Notes: generated by a model not told the origin, from the sequence alone. A stretch of 64,000 bases of DNA from Thioalkalivibrio thiocyanodenitrificans ARhD 1 (GCF_000378965.1 NZ_KB900537.1:237690-301689); one strand, 5' to 3'. Positions 41,850 to 50,588 are shown, numbered from the stretch's first letter. Made by a program: numbers and translations.

Positions 41850-44327
41850 CTATGCAGCCTCTACTGATTCCATGGGGAACGTCCCGGCAGGCTCGAACAT
41901 CGCCTGAAGAACGGTCCTGAACTGCCACGGAAGCGCCTTGCGATCACTCTCGGGCAACGCGTCGAGCGCATCATCGAGCTTCCCTGCCAGTCGAAAGCAA
42001 GGATACCTCTCGTTCATGCCGACCATCATGTTCCCGCCGGTGGCGAACTTGAGATCCTTGTTCTCCAGCAGGCGCACATAGACTGCCCGGTAAAGGGTGT
42101 CCCTGGCGACCTTGTACTCCTTTTTTCGCGTCCTGAGCACGTCATCCTCATCCCGGATCAGCTCGCTCGCTTCCAGAAAAGCGCGGCCCACACCGGTCTT
42201 GAGAAGCCCCGGCCTGATCAGGGTGCGGATCTGCTCGTTGCGACCAACGAGCCTGAGCACCCTCGAGAACTCATCGTACTGAGACTCCACGAAATAGGTC
42301 TCGCAGCGCCCCTTGAGGGTGTCTCTCAAGGGTCCTTTCTCGTAGATCTCGCTCCACCATTGCCTGAGCGAGATAAACCCCTCCGGAAGCGCCATCTTGG
42401 CGAACTTCTTGTCGGTGATGAGAAAGACCCCTTCGATACCGCTGAGGGCATCCTCGTAATGATACTGAGCGCCCGCGATCAGTGCCGCGATCTTCTCGAG
42501 GGTAAACCCCTGCGGCGTCTCGCCGTTATCATGACGCAACCGCCGCGTGCGGCCCTCGCTCACCAGGTAGATATACCTCCCCGGCTTGCGCTGATCGACA
42601 GGCTCCGAGCTGAAGCTTCTGAGCGTCAGCCCGCCGCGCCTTGCCCTCAGGACCTCATCCATCGAGACATAAGGCAGAATGCCTACGGGGCTTGCCTTGC
42701 GGGACCTTTTTCCCGCAGAGCGCTTGCTGATACTCTGGCTCCCGTAGATCACCGGCAGTCCTTCGCCGAAATGCTGCTCGAGCCGCCTGGCGATCTCGCA
42801 GAGGCCTTCGTTGTCTCCACCGGAACACTTCTTGATGTAGACGTAGGCCAGCTGACTGTAGGTCTCCTCTTGCAGCAGCTGCTCCGCAAGCCTCGCGGTC
42901 CCCGGCCTGTCGGCGACGACAATTGCCGCCTTCTCGCTTGTCGACAACTGCGCCGGGCGATACTTGGGGTAGAAGCTTCCATCCTTTTTGCGGATATGCC
43001 CGCCGGCCACGTCATACTGATTGACGCTCTCGGAATCGCCACCGATCAGACGCACTCCATACGTCTCGTCTCCTGCCCAGCCGGGAAAGGCAACCACCCG
43101 CTCCAGCAGATGCTGGTTGCGAAGCCCAAACGCCTTGGCCAGCTGCGACATGCAATCGCAGGGGATGTACCCCATGACGTATCCATTCGAGCCCGACGTA
43201 TAGAGCTTGTTGCGCCGCGGCCAGGGAGGCGTTGACTCATCCTCCAGCAGAGCGCGGACCCAGTCGGCCGCCTTCAGGAGCCTCTGGTAGAAAAAGAGCG
43301 CGAGCGTGCGCTGCGTGATCTCATCGTATTCCAGCGTTTCCCTGGAAGGCGGGACCTTGACGCCGCCGATCGGCATCTTGATGACGATGCTTGAGCTGCC
43401 AAAGGCCTTGAAGAGCGCAGTCTCCAGCAACTTCAGCCGCTCGCGCATGACCTCGTCATACTTGACGACAAGCTCCCCTTCTTCGCCGATATTGAGAGGG
43501 GAACGCACGGACTGCGCGGCCACCTCTTCATCCGGCAAGGCAAAGATGCCAAGCTCGCTGGCCCGCTGCGTAAAGCCGATCTCCGAGAGATCGAACGGGT
43601 AGGCGACATTGCCCATCAGCACCTGGGGCTTACCAAAGCCAGACCCGGAGTGAAAGCGCATGACCCTGTCATCCTCGTGCACGATCTCGCCGATATCCAG
43701 ATCGACCGGCACCCCGAGGATCCGCGGCTTGACCGAGAACCAGCGAAACACCTGACGGGCCTTGTCGGAGAACGTCTTGAAGTCCCCCTGGCGAACCGGG
43801 AAAGAGACCATGGTGCCGCTCTTCCAGTCCTCCGTGGCTCGCATCGGCGTGCGCGTCAGTCTACGCAGGCAGGGCTTGCCCTCTTCGTCGAGATAGGCGA
43901 CGAACACCCGCTTCACCCCCTTTCGAACAGAGGTGATTGTGAAGCTGTCGGTGTAGGAGAACGGGGACTTGCATCCAAGCCCGTATTCCCCTGTCTGCTC
44001 CATGGCCGAGCCCTTGGTGGACGCGAAATAGACCACGAAGACGTTCCTGATCTGCGCGGGCCCCATGCCCTCGCCCCAGTCCTTGATGTAGAAGCTCGGA
44101 TCAAGCGAGTTCGGCAGCTTCACCTCGAAGGGCATATCCGGCTTTCCGGCCTCGATATGCGCATCCATGGCGTTGCAACCAAGCTCCCTGAGCACCGCCC
44201 GGGTCTTGTCCGAGTACAGGCTCGAGGAAAGAACCTTGTAGGCATGCGCCGTGGCCAGGATCGGGAATTCCGACACGTCGGTATCCAGATTGGCCTCGAT
44301 CTCTCTTGTCAAATCAATACCTTTCAT
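41850..44327 (-). CDS. Phage T4 RIIA-like GHKL ATPase, 825 aa
   Basis: The N-terminal 330 residues closely follow T4 rIIA (725 aa). AYKVLSSSLYSDKTRAVLRE and LGCNAMDAH give the Bergerat N-box (E45, N49). FYIKDWGEGMGPAQI is the D-x-G-x-G box. STKGSAMEQTGEYGLGCKSP then FSYTDSFTITS is the glycine loop and its conserved continuation. VPPSRETLEYDE has its match in rIIA APSREALSLDD. The remaining 500 residues are less conserved and about 100 longer than in T4. The ATP-binding residues are intact. AGGAGG-like site (GGAGGCACC) precedes the ATG. Acts presumably with the RIIB-like protein next to it. Confidence 0.93.
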   Translation of the reverse strand: MKGIDLTREIEANLDTDVSEFPILATAHAYKVLSSSLYSDKTRAVLRELGCNAMDAHIEAGKPDMPFEVKLPNSLDPSFYIKDWGEGMGPAQIRNVFVVYFASTKGSAMEQTGEYGLGCKSPFSYTDSFTITSVRKGVKRVFVAYLDEEGKPCLRRLTRTPMRATEDWKSGTMVSFPVRQGDFKTFSDKARQVFRWFSVKPRILGVPVDLDIGEIVHEDDRVMRFHSGSGFGKPQVLMGNVAYPFDLSEIGFTQRASELGIFALPDEEVAAQSVRSPLNIGEEGELVVKYDEVMRERLKLLETALFKAFGSSSIVIKMPIGGVKVPPSRETLEYDEITQRTLALFFYQRLLKAADWVRALLEDESTPPWPRRNKLYTSGSNGYVMGYIPCDCMSQLAKAFGLRNQHLLERVVAFPGWAGDETYGVRLIGGDSESVNQYDVAGGHIRKKDGSFYPKYRPAQLSTSEKAAIVVADRPGTARLAEQLLQEETYSQLAYVYIKKCSGGDNEGLCEIARRLEQHFGEGLPVIYGSQSISKRSAGKRSRKASPVGILPYVSMDEVLRARRGGLTLRSFSSEPVDQRKPGRYIYLVSEGRTRRLRHDNGETPQGFTLEKIAALIAGAQYHYEDALSGIEGVFLITDKKFAKMALPEGFISLRQWWSEIYEKGPLRDTLKGRCETYFVESQYDEFSRVLRLVGRNEQIRTLIRPGLLKTGVGRAFLEASELIRDEDDVLRTRKKEYKVARDTLYRAVYVRLLENKDLKFATGGNMMVGMNERYPCFRLAGKLDDALDALPESDRKALPWQFRTVLQAMFEPAGTFPMESVEAA

Positions 44328-44358
44328 AAGGTGCCTCCATGTGGCTGTTGACCTTGAG

Positions 44359-44370
44359 AGGTATAGGTAT
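44359..44370 (-). promoter_or_regulatory. Promoter-like motif AGGTATAGGTAT
   Basis: Minus-strand ATACCTATACCT, 32 bases before the RIIA-like gene. Confidence 0.65.
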
Positions 44371-44452
44371 CCGCCGCTCGTGATCGAGCAGGCGGTGTGC
44401 AGACAAGAGGGGGAGGGGTGGGCGGGCCCGCCCGGGGGCCTGAGGGGAGGGC

Positions 44453-44836
44453 TCAGGCGTAGAGCGCCTCGGGCGAGGTTGCCCGGTAGCCGGCCTGATC
44501 GAGCGCGGCGCTGATCTGCCCGGGGCTCGGGTGGGCCTGGCCTTGAAGGCGCGCAAGCAGGCCCAGCGCGGGCTCAAAGCTCGACAGATCACCGACCGCA
44601 TCACCAAAGGGGTTGCAGCGCATCTCAAACGAGGCGTGCTCGCCGGGCTGTCTGTAGAAGCGAACGAGCAGCTGCTCGAGTACATCCTCGCGGAGCCTCT
44701 GGTGGGAGAGGATGACCAGGATCTCTCGGGAGGCGGCATCGGCGCCCCGGGCGCTCACCAACTCATAGCGACGACGAACGCCCGCACGAGGCTCCTCGCT
44801 CGCGGGCGCAACCACGGCAGCCGGGTACTTGAACAC
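44453..44836 (-). CDS. Unknown protein, 127 aa, 5' end shared with a duplicated block
   Basis: The proposed GTG start (VFKYPAAVVAPASEEPRAGV) follows GAGGAGAG at a good distance; longer frames need TTG or have no site. The first 27 residues are nearly the same as those of the broken gene near 46.3 kb (VLKHPAARVATASEESRAGV). After that the two are unrelated. The body (ILVILSHQRLREDVLEQLLV) is helical and its tail resembles a small repeat domain (SPGQISAALDQAGYRATSPE). Function unknown. Confidence 0.6.
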   Translation of the reverse strand: MFKYPAAVVAPASEEPRAGVRRRYELVSARGADAASREILVILSHQRLREDVLEQLLVRFYRQPGEHASFEMRCNPFGDAVGDLSSFEPALGLLARLQGQAHPSPGQISAALDQAGYRATSPEALYA

Positions 44837-45085
44837 GATCTCTCCTCGCAATCGATGTCATGGAGTTGCGTGCCCAGCGCGCACGGCGCCGGGCGTGAGC
44901 CGTGTATAGCGACCACCGGCGCAGAGTCTGCCCGTCCCGCGCCCTGGTGTGTACCGTTTTGGATGTACCGCATGCCGTTTGGTATCTTGCACACGAACCC
45001 CCGCGGGCCCGGCGTCACACCGGGGGGGGCGGGGGCGCTTTAGGATCGGGCTGAACGGGGAGGGCGACGAAGCGGCCGCGAGGCG
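44757..45085. repeat. Direct duplication of about 330 bases, copy 1
   Basis: Closely matches 46305-46630 (for example ATAGCGACGACGAACGCCCG and CGATGTCATGGA). It covers the first codons of a gene, its ribosome binding site, a promoter motif and about 200 bases further upstream. GTACCGTTTTGGATGTACCG holds short direct repeats that could be an operator. Confidence 0.88.
44902..44913 (-). promoter_or_regulatory. Promoter-like motif GTGTATAGCGAC
   Basis: Minus-strand GTCGCTATACAC, 66 bases before the 127-aa gene, inside the duplicated block. Confidence 0.55.
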
Positions 45086-45234
45086 CGGGCTCGCAGGCCA
45101 CCCGATGCGATGGCCACGTCCGGATCATGTCCGCTCGGTGCCGCGTGCTGCGCCCTGTGCGCGCCGTCGAGCTGGCGCAGGAAGTCATCTGCATGCTCGC
45201 GGTACCACTCACCAGGCGCGTAGCGTCTCGACAT
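45040..45234 (-). CDS. Possible small protein, 64 aa
   Basis: MSRRYAPGEWYREHADDFLR then QLDGAHRAQHAAPSGHDPD. It begins 2 bases after the stop of the 269-aa gene, so translation could be coupled. Its last third runs into the duplicated block and becomes arginine-rich. No ribosome binding site of its own. Confidence 0.4.
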   Translation of the reverse strand: MSRRYAPGEWYREHADDFLRQLDGAHRAQHAAPSGHDPDVAIASGGLRARASRPLRRPPRSARS

Positions 45235-45236
45235 GG

Positions 45237-46046
45237 CTACGGCAGCAGATCCTGATCGAGCCTGAAGCGGGCGCCCCCGTCCTCCATGAGGACCCTTTGC
45301 GTTTGATTATGGCGTGCGCACGTTTCGTGGCAGATCTCATCGCTTTCCTGCTCGAGCACGGAGGGGAAGTTCCGCGGATTGGGCCGGGCCTCGCCGTCCG
45401 GGAAGCGGACCTTTTCACGCAAGAAGGCGATGCGTCTCTGCACCCACGCCTTCTTCGCGTCCGCGGTCATCTCCTCGGTCATGACCTTTTTCAGGTGATG
45501 GGACAATGACTCGATCGGCCCCGTATGGTTGGGGATGAGGTCATTGTCCCGGCTTTCGGTGAGGCGTTGCACCGACCCATTGCGCCTGTCGATCGCGTCG
45601 GCGGATTTGCGGATGATCAGCTGCATGCGCAGGTGCCATTCGGCCAGCGCGATCAGGCGTATGTTGATCGCGCGCCGCTCGCTGAGGGGGATCTCGGACA
45701 GGTCGCGGCCCTTGACGAGGCTGTCTCTGAGGGCGCCGAGCTGGCGCTGCGCCCCCCACTCGAGCATCATGCCGTGACCGCCCTCGACCAGGTCCAGGCT
45801 GCCCTGATGGATCCCGTCCAGGCGGGCGCGCAACTCTTCGCTCAGTGAGCGCAGGCGCTTGTTCTCGCGCAGGAGCGCGAGATTCTTCTGCCCGAGCGTG
45901 TCCAGGTCATCCTCGAGACTCCTTGCGTACTCCTCGGCGACGTACTGGAGAAATCTGCTCTGGGAGCCGGTTTGCTGGGGGCCGTTGAGCGCCCGGTTGG
46001 CGATCATCGCATCGCGGATCCCGCCGGTAAGCGGATCTTTTGCCAT
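45237..46046 (-). CDS. Unknown helical protein, 269 aa
   Basis: MAKDPLTGGIRDAMIANRAL; coiled-coil rich (LALLRENKRLRSLSEELRAR, RAINIRLIALAEWHLRMQLI). Near the C-terminus CHETCARHNQTQ may bind metal. No signal peptide. CAGGGAGCAAACACC precedes the ATG. Function not recognised. Confidence 0.72.
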   Translation of the reverse strand: MAKDPLTGGIRDAMIANRALNGPQQTGSQSRFLQYVAEEYARSLEDDLDTLGQKNLALLRENKRLRSLSEELRARLDGIHQGSLDLVEGGHGMMLEWGAQRQLGALRDSLVKGRDLSEIPLSERRAINIRLIALAEWHLRMQLIIRKSADAIDRRNGSVQRLTESRDNDLIPNHTGPIESLSHHLKKVMTEEMTADAKKAWVQRRIAFLREKVRFPDGEARPNPRNFPSVLEQESDEICHETCARHNQTQRVLMEDGGARFRLDQDLLP

Positions 46047-46075
46047 GGTGTTTGCTCCCTGTCCCTGCGCGCTAT

Positions 46076-46382
46076 TTATGCGATCGTGTTGCGTGCTTTT
46101 CGCAAAAGCTCCGCCATGTCGTTGTCGGAGACCTTTACCTTCTTCCAGCCCCGCTGCCGTGATGGCGATATTATAGTCCAGCCCCGCATGCTTACAATCT
46201 TGATAGAACGCAAGGCTATCGAGTTATTCTGTCGCCTTCTCAGCGGTTTGCCGGTCTTCTGAGTCCAGGAGGCCAATCTTCTCCATGGTCTCATCAACCT
46301 TCTTGCTCTCATAGCGACGACGAACGCCCGCACGAGACTCCTCGCTCGCGGTCGCAACCCTGGCAGCCGGGTGCTTGAGCAC
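46076..46382 (-). pseudogene. Broken relative of the 127-aa gene's 5' end, or a 52-aa gene
   Basis: A GTG after GGAGAG opens VLKHPAARVATASEESRAGV and runs 52 codons to DSEDRQTAEKATE and a TAA at 46224-46226. The frame continues coherently beyond the stop (LDSLAFYQDCKHAGLDYNIA, ITAAGLEE), then appears to shift into VKVSDNDMAELLRKARNTIA. The whole looks like a gene with one stop and one frameshift. The alternative is that only the 52-aa part is made. Confidence 0.55.
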
Positions 46383-46630
46383 GATCTCTCCGCGCAATCG
46401 ATGTCATGGATTCGCGTACCAGGCGCGCATGGCGCCGGGCGTGAGCCGTGTATAGCGAACACCGGCGCAGGCTCTGCCCGCCCTGCATCCTGATGCGTAC
46501 CGTTTGGGATGTACCGCGTACCGTTGGGTATCTTGCGCACGAAACCCCGCCGGCCCCTGCGTCACACCAGGGGGCGGAGGGGGAGTGCTTTGAGATCGGG
46601 CCGAACGGGGAGGGCGGCGCACCCGGCGCG
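46305..46630. repeat. Direct duplication of about 330 bases, copy 2
   Basis: Counterpart of 44757-45085. Contains the direct repeat GCGTACCGTTTGGGAT and GCGTACCGTTGGGTAT more clearly than copy 1. Confidence 0.88.
46448..46460 (-). promoter_or_regulatory. Promoter-like motif GTGTATAGCGAAC
   Basis: Minus-strand GTTCGCTATACAC, 66 bases before the proposed GTG of the broken gene, same spacing as in copy 1. Confidence 0.6.
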
Positions 46631-46658
46631 GGGCGAAGGCCGCCCGATGCGCAGCGCC

Positions 46659-48074
46659 TCAGTGCCCGCGCGAGTGCCAGAGCCCGTGCATGGGCTGCGC
46701 CTCGATCACCAGGGCCGCGAGCGCCTCGCGAGCACGCGCATCGAGCGTCCCGGCGCCGTCGGCCTGCGCACGCCCGATCGCCAGCAGGGCATAGGCGGCG
46801 GTGCGTCTGTGCTCTGCGTGCCTCAGACTCTCCAGGGCCTCGCTCACAAGCGCCCTCGCCTCCGCGGGTGCCTCGGCGAGCGCCAACTCACGCGCCGCGC
46901 CCGCCAGATGGATGCCGCGGCTACCGGCCTCGAGGACGCGCACCCAGGGCAGCGCCTCGTCGATCAGCTCGCGCGCCTGGGCGCTTTGCCCTGCCTGCGT
47001 GTACTGCCCGGCCAGGCGCACCAGAAGGAAGCCCTTCCAGAAGGGGTCATCAAGCCCGCGGCTCGCCTCAAGCGCGTGCCTTCGCATCTCGCCGGCCTGG
47101 GTGTGATGCTCGCGCGCCTCCAGGCGCTCGGCCGCATCGAGCAGCGCCATCGCCCTTTCGTAGCCCTCTGGCATGGAGTCGATGATCTCGAGCGCCCGCT
47201 CACCCTGGCCGTGCACCGCGTAGCCTAAGGCGAGCTCACGAAGCGAGCGCCTGGCGCCGGGCGCATCGCTTGCCTGAGCAAGCAGCTCCAGCGCGCGCTC
47301 GCGCTCGCCGGACGCCAGCAGGAATTCAGACTGAACGACCAGGAGACCGACATCCGCATCCGCGCCGGCGCTCGAGTCGTGTTGCGCCAGCGACAGCGCG
47401 TAGAGGCGCTCGGCCACCTCCTTGTGCCCGAGCTCGAGCGCTGTCTGAGCCGCCCTGACCGAGCTCAACCCCCGCCAACGATCAGGTGTCTGACCGAGAA
47501 GGCTCGCATGGGCCTGCTCGAGGAGCTCACCCGCCACACGCGCCTGACCGGCGTCTTGATAGGCCTTGGCAAGCGCCTGATAGATCCCCGCGCGCGTGGT
47601 CGCATCTCGGGAGCGCTCGATCAGCGCCCCTGCCTGCTCCAGGCGCCCGCTCTGGGCATACGCTCGCGCGACCCCCGTGATGACGCTATCGCGCACATAC
47701 TCCTCATCAAGCGTGTCGCCCAGCACCAGCGCGGCCTCGATCGGATCCTGCTCGGCGCCGGCCAGCGCCTCGAGCGCGGCCTCAAGGGCGCGAAACTCGA
47801 TCAGCGTCATACCCGCCACGCGGGCCTCGCCCGAGACCAGGCGCACCGCCAGCTCCGAGGTGTCGTACTTGGAGATGATCCGCTCGATGTCCTTGCGCAC
47901 GGCGCGATAGGCCTCGAGCGCCTCGGTGTAGCCCTTCGCGCCCTCGCGCATGGCCTGCGCCTGGCGATCCGCGGCCACATACAGGGCATTGGCCCGCTCG
48001 TTGGGATCCTCGCCACAGCCCGCGAGCAGCAACACTGCGCTCAAACCAATCACCGCCAACCAGCTTGTCTTCAT
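46659..48074 (-). CDS. Lipoprotein with TPR-like helical repeats, 471 aa
   Basis: The start MKTSWLAVIGLSAVLLLAGC gives a lipobox (LLAGC, Cys about residue 20). The mature part is a run of paired helices in the TPR style: ITGVARAYAQSGRLEQAGAL, GIYQALAKAYQDAGQARVAG, ELALGYAVHGQGERALEIID, LVRLAGQYTQAGQSAQAREL. It is probably outer-membrane anchored and used for protein contacts. The immediate upstream neighbour is the orphan AbiEi-type gene in the same direction. Confidence 0.85.
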   Translation of the reverse strand: MKTSWLAVIGLSAVLLLAGCGEDPNERANALYVAADRQAQAMREGAKGYTEALEAYRAVRKDIERIISKYDTSELAVRLVSGEARVAGMTLIEFRALEAALEALAGAEQDPIEAALVLGDTLDEEYVRDSVITGVARAYAQSGRLEQAGALIERSRDATTRAGIYQALAKAYQDAGQARVAGELLEQAHASLLGQTPDRWRGLSSVRAAQTALELGHKEVAERLYALSLAQHDSSAGADADVGLLVVQSEFLLASGERERALELLAQASDAPGARRSLRELALGYAVHGQGERALEIIDSMPEGYERAMALLDAAERLEAREHHTQAGEMRRHALEASRGLDDPFWKGFLLVRLAGQYTQAGQSAQARELIDEALPWVRVLEAGSRGIHLAGAARELALAEAPAEARALVSEALESLRHAEHRRTAAYALLAIGRAQADGAGTLDARAREALAALVIEAQPMHGLWHSRGH

Positions 48075-48150
48075 TGTTGTTTTCTCCAAAGCACCGAGCG
48101 CTTGCCCGGTGCGGGTTCTTGTCGGCATTGCGTTTAACGCGCGCGCCAGG

Positions 48151-48741
48151 TCACTGCTGCGCCTCGGCTATGGCGCGCGCCATCCAGCCGGGCAGGGTAG
48201 CTCTGCTCTCTTGCAGGGCCTGCCATTCACGCCGATCGAGCCGGGTGCGCAGCGCCTTGAGGGCCGTGCCCGCGTGCGCCTCGCCAAGCCACGCCAGCGC
48301 CCGGATCGCCTTGCCGGCGGGCCGATCGCCCAGCGCGAGCAGCCAGTGGCTTGCGTGGCGAAGCTCCAGGCGCAGACGCCCGAGCCGGTACACGCGGCTG
48401 GGTCCCGAGCTCAGGTAGATCTCCCGGCCCGGCACCTGGGTGCTCAGGCCGAGCAGATTGGCCTCGGCCGCGCCGCTGGGCACGATCACCTCGCCGTGCG
48501 TGGTCCTGAGTGCCTCGAGCACCGCGCTCACGCCCGGCGCGCGCAGACCGAACCGCCCGCGCACCGCCAGCGCGTACGCCCCGCGCCCGAGGCGCAACAA
48601 CGCCCCCTTGCGCGCCAGGCGCGAGAACGCCTGATCCACCGCGGCCCGGGATCCCAGGTGCAGGAATTCGCGCGGCGAGACAAGCGTGCCCTCGGGGCGC
48701 TCGCGCGCGGCCGAGAGGATGGCGTCGCTGAGTGTGCTCAT
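48151..48741 (-). CDS. AbiEi / DUF6088-type antitoxin, 196 aa, toxin gene missing
   Basis: Antitoxin-type transcription factor of AbiE-like systems. The N-terminal winged helix has LVSPREFLHLGSRAAVDQAF and SRLARKGALLRLGRGAYAL. The middle has IVPSGAAEANLLGLSTQVPG and EIYLSSGPSRVYRLGRLRLE, which I recognise as DUF6088. In complete systems an AbiEii nucleotidyltransferase gene follows. Here the next gene is a lipoprotein, so this is an orphan. A perfect 8-base inverted repeat brackets its -10 box. Confidence 0.88.
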   Translation of the reverse strand: MSTLSDAILSAARERPEGTLVSPREFLHLGSRAAVDQAFSRLARKGALLRLGRGAYALAVRGRFGLRAPGVSAVLEALRTTHGEVIVPSGAAEANLLGLSTQVPGREIYLSSGPSRVYRLGRLRLELRHASHWLLALGDRPAGKAIRALAWLGEAHAGTALKALRTRLDRREWQALQESRATLPGWMARAIAEAQQ

Positions 48742-48754
48742 AAAGGGGGATTCC

Positions 48755-48782
48755 TGTCAGAATTATACTCCGACTTCTGACA
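48755..48782 (-). promoter_or_regulatory. Promoter with inverted-repeat operator
   Basis: TGTCAGAA...TTCTGACA, twelve bases apart, enclosing TATAAT on the minus strand. It lies directly before the AbiEi-type gene, as expected for autoregulation by its product. Confidence 0.8.
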
Positions 48783-48845
48783 TCTTGCCAACAAATACGT
48801 GCTCATGCAGGGACTCGGGGAGGTGCGCCGGCGTGCGTGGGGAGG

Positions 48846-49754
48846 CTATGCGCCGCGCATCGCCATGGGCGTGCGCAGGATCATCGGCTCAAGCGCCTCG
48901 CAAAGCGAGAGATACTGGCGTGCCAGCGCGCTGGTGGGATCGCCAAGCGCCTGGCGGGTCTCGCTAAGGACGCGGTATACGCCGCTCATCGAGACCTGGC
49001 GCCGCGCCTGCGCCGCGTCCCCGGGCGCCGCCTGCTTGCCCGGGCGCCGGATCGCATGGGCCTCGATCGCCCGCCTGGCGAGGCTTCGCGCCTGCTCCCG
49101 GGGCGAGGGCATTGCGGCCTCAAAGCGTGCGCGGGCCTTCGCATCGCCCAGATCGAGCGCCGTCATCCAGCAGCGCTCGTTGTAGCGGTAACTGAACCCG
49201 ACCTCGACCGGCGCTGCCCAGCCATCCCCGCCAAGCACCTCCCGCCAGGTCTCCCAACGCGCCACCCACTGCGCCTCATCGACCCCCTCGGGCCGGTCTG
49301 TGCAGTTCTGGTAGTGATAGTCGACAAACCCCTCGAGAGACCCCAGGTGCTCGAGCAGGTCGCATTGCTCGGCGTAGCACTTGATCAGGAACTCGTCTTC
49401 GCGCCGCGGATGCGGGATCACGCAGGCCTCGGCCTTGACATCGAGAAGCGGGTCGCGGTGGTGGGGATCGTCAAGCGCCTTGAAGCGATCGAGCAGCTCA
49501 TCAAAGACCTGGCTCTGGAGGGTTTTGAGCTCGGGCATCTGCTCAAGGCCTCGCTGTGCCGCGCGCACATCCAGATCGACCGACAGCTCGAGGATGCAGG
49601 GCGCATAGGCCTTGTCCTGGAGTAGCGCGCAGCGCGCCCGCAACAGGTGCTGCTCGCCGCGGCGCCCGAGCTCGCCCCGCGCGCCGTGGAGTCTTTCATG
49701 CAGCTGGCGGAAATCGCCGCAAAACCGGTAGGCATCAAAGATCTTCGTACTCAC
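48846..49754 (-). CDS. Unknown protein, 302 aa
   Basis: MSTKIFDAYRFCGDFRQLHE; mixed fold with IPHPRREDEFLIKCYAEQCD and GFVDYHYQNCTDRPEGVDEA. The style (MSTKIxxAYR opening) resembles phage proteins of unknown function. No membrane segment. The C-terminal part is arginine and alanine rich. Confidence 0.72.
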   Translation of the reverse strand: MSTKIFDAYRFCGDFRQLHERLHGARGELGRRGEQHLLRARCALLQDKAYAPCILELSVDLDVRAAQRGLEQMPELKTLQSQVFDELLDRFKALDDPHHRDPLLDVKAEACVIPHPRREDEFLIKCYAEQCDLLEHLGSLEGFVDYHYQNCTDRPEGVDEAQWVARWETWREVLGGDGWAAPVEVGFSYRYNERCWMTALDLGDAKARARFEAAMPSPREQARSLARRAIEAHAIRRPGKQAAPGDAAQARRQVSMSGVYRVLSETRQALGDPTSALARQYLSLCEALEPMILRTPMAMRGA

Positions 49755-49782
49755 GCCGGCACGCTCCCTCTCGCGTCAGACA

Positions 49783-49810
49783 ATAAAGACGCACCCCCGG
49801 CAAGGGGTGC
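49783..49810 (-). terminator. Rho-independent terminator
   Basis: GCACCCC-TTGCCG-GGGGTGC stem followed by GTCTTTATTG on the minus strand, after the DUF1653 gene. Confidence 0.75.
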
Positions 49811-49845
49811 GGTAATGAAATGCGCTGGCCACGAACTTGCCATGC

Positions 49846-50055
49846 TCAGTCGCTCACCAGGGTGAACTTCTCCATGAACTGCTCGGCATCTCTCACGTAG
49901 AGCGATCCGGAGGCGTCGAACGCCTTGTAGATCAGCACGCGCGTGCCGTCTCTCTCGTTGGTGCAGTCGATCGCCTCGCGCAGCACGAGATAGTGCCCCC
50001 CGGTCTTGTTGTTTCGATAAACCCCAGGTACCGGGGGATGTGTTGGGTTGCTCAC
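49846..50055 (-). CDS. DUF1653-family small protein, 69 aa
   Basis: PVPGVYRNNKTGGHYLVLRE, then RVLIYKAFDASGSLYVRDAE and FMEKF follow the DUF1653 pattern (PGxYRHxKGxxYxV...VxYxxL...WVRPxxMF). The role of this family is unknown. AGGAGGCC precedes the ATG. Single-gene unit. Confidence 0.85.
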   Translation of the reverse strand: MSNPTHPPVPGVYRNNKTGGHYLVLREAIDCTNERDGTRVLIYKAFDASGSLYVRDAEQFMEKFTLVSD

Positions 50056-50098
50056 GTCACAGGCCTCCTCGTCCGATCGGGATGAATCCCGCTTCCCC

Positions 50099-50112
50099 CT
50101 GTATAGGTAGAA
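50099..50112 (-). promoter_or_regulatory. Promoter-like motif CTGTATAGGTAGAA
   Basis: Minus-strand TTCTACCTATACAG, 44 bases before the DUF1653 gene. Confidence 0.55.
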
Positions 50113-50267
50113 AGCGCGCCCGCACGGGTCTGCGCCGGATCGCTTTAGGGGCTTGCATTGCCTCGCGCATGTTGGTATAGTGTAGCCATGGTAACACGAG
50201 GTTGCCAGGCAACCAGAAGAACACAGAAACCCGAAACCACGCGAAAGGCGACAACGAGGCGCAATAC

Positions 50268-50588
50268 ATGCTCAAGGCGATCGACAACCCCGGCCGGTTC
50301 CGGCTCTCAAAGGCCGAGACAAGCCAATACAAGGAGCTCGGGCTCGATCTGGAGCACGCCCGCACCGACGCGGACATCTCTCGAGAGCTCACCGGGATGA
50401 TCGATCAGGCCGCCCAGCACGCCCCGCAGCTACTCGATAGCGTATTCGATCAGGCGCTGGCGCACTTCCAGACGCATGCCCCGCAGCTGCTCGAGAAGAT
50501 GGAGCGCGAAGCCGGGCAAGAGATCGAGCGAGAGCAGCGCGAACTCAGCGCCCTCGACCGGCGCGCCGCCTTTCGGGCGATTCACTGA
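50268..50588 (+). CDS. Unknown acidic helical protein, 106 aa
   Basis: MLKAIDNPGRFRLSKAETSQ, then many helices (HAPQLLDSVFDQALAHFQTH, MEREAGQEIEREQRELSALD). A frame 22 codons longer starts MPGNQKNTETRN. The downstream start was chosen for composition, with moderate certainty. A strong terminator follows. Function unknown. Confidence 0.65.
   Translation: MLKAIDNPGRFRLSKAETSQYKELGLDLEHARTDADISRELTGMIDQAAQHAPQLLDSVFDQALAHFQTHAPQLLEKMEREAGQEIEREQRELSALDRRAAFRAIH

Noticed and set aside
44755..45018. An 87-codon minus-strand frame shared between the two duplicated blocks
   Set aside because: It covers the promoter motif and the ribosome binding site of the next gene and has no start signal; conservation is explained by duplication of the control region.
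48151..48741. A complete AbiE toxin-antitoxin pair
   Set aside because: The gene that follows is a TPR-like lipoprotein with a lipobox, not a nucleotidyltransferase.
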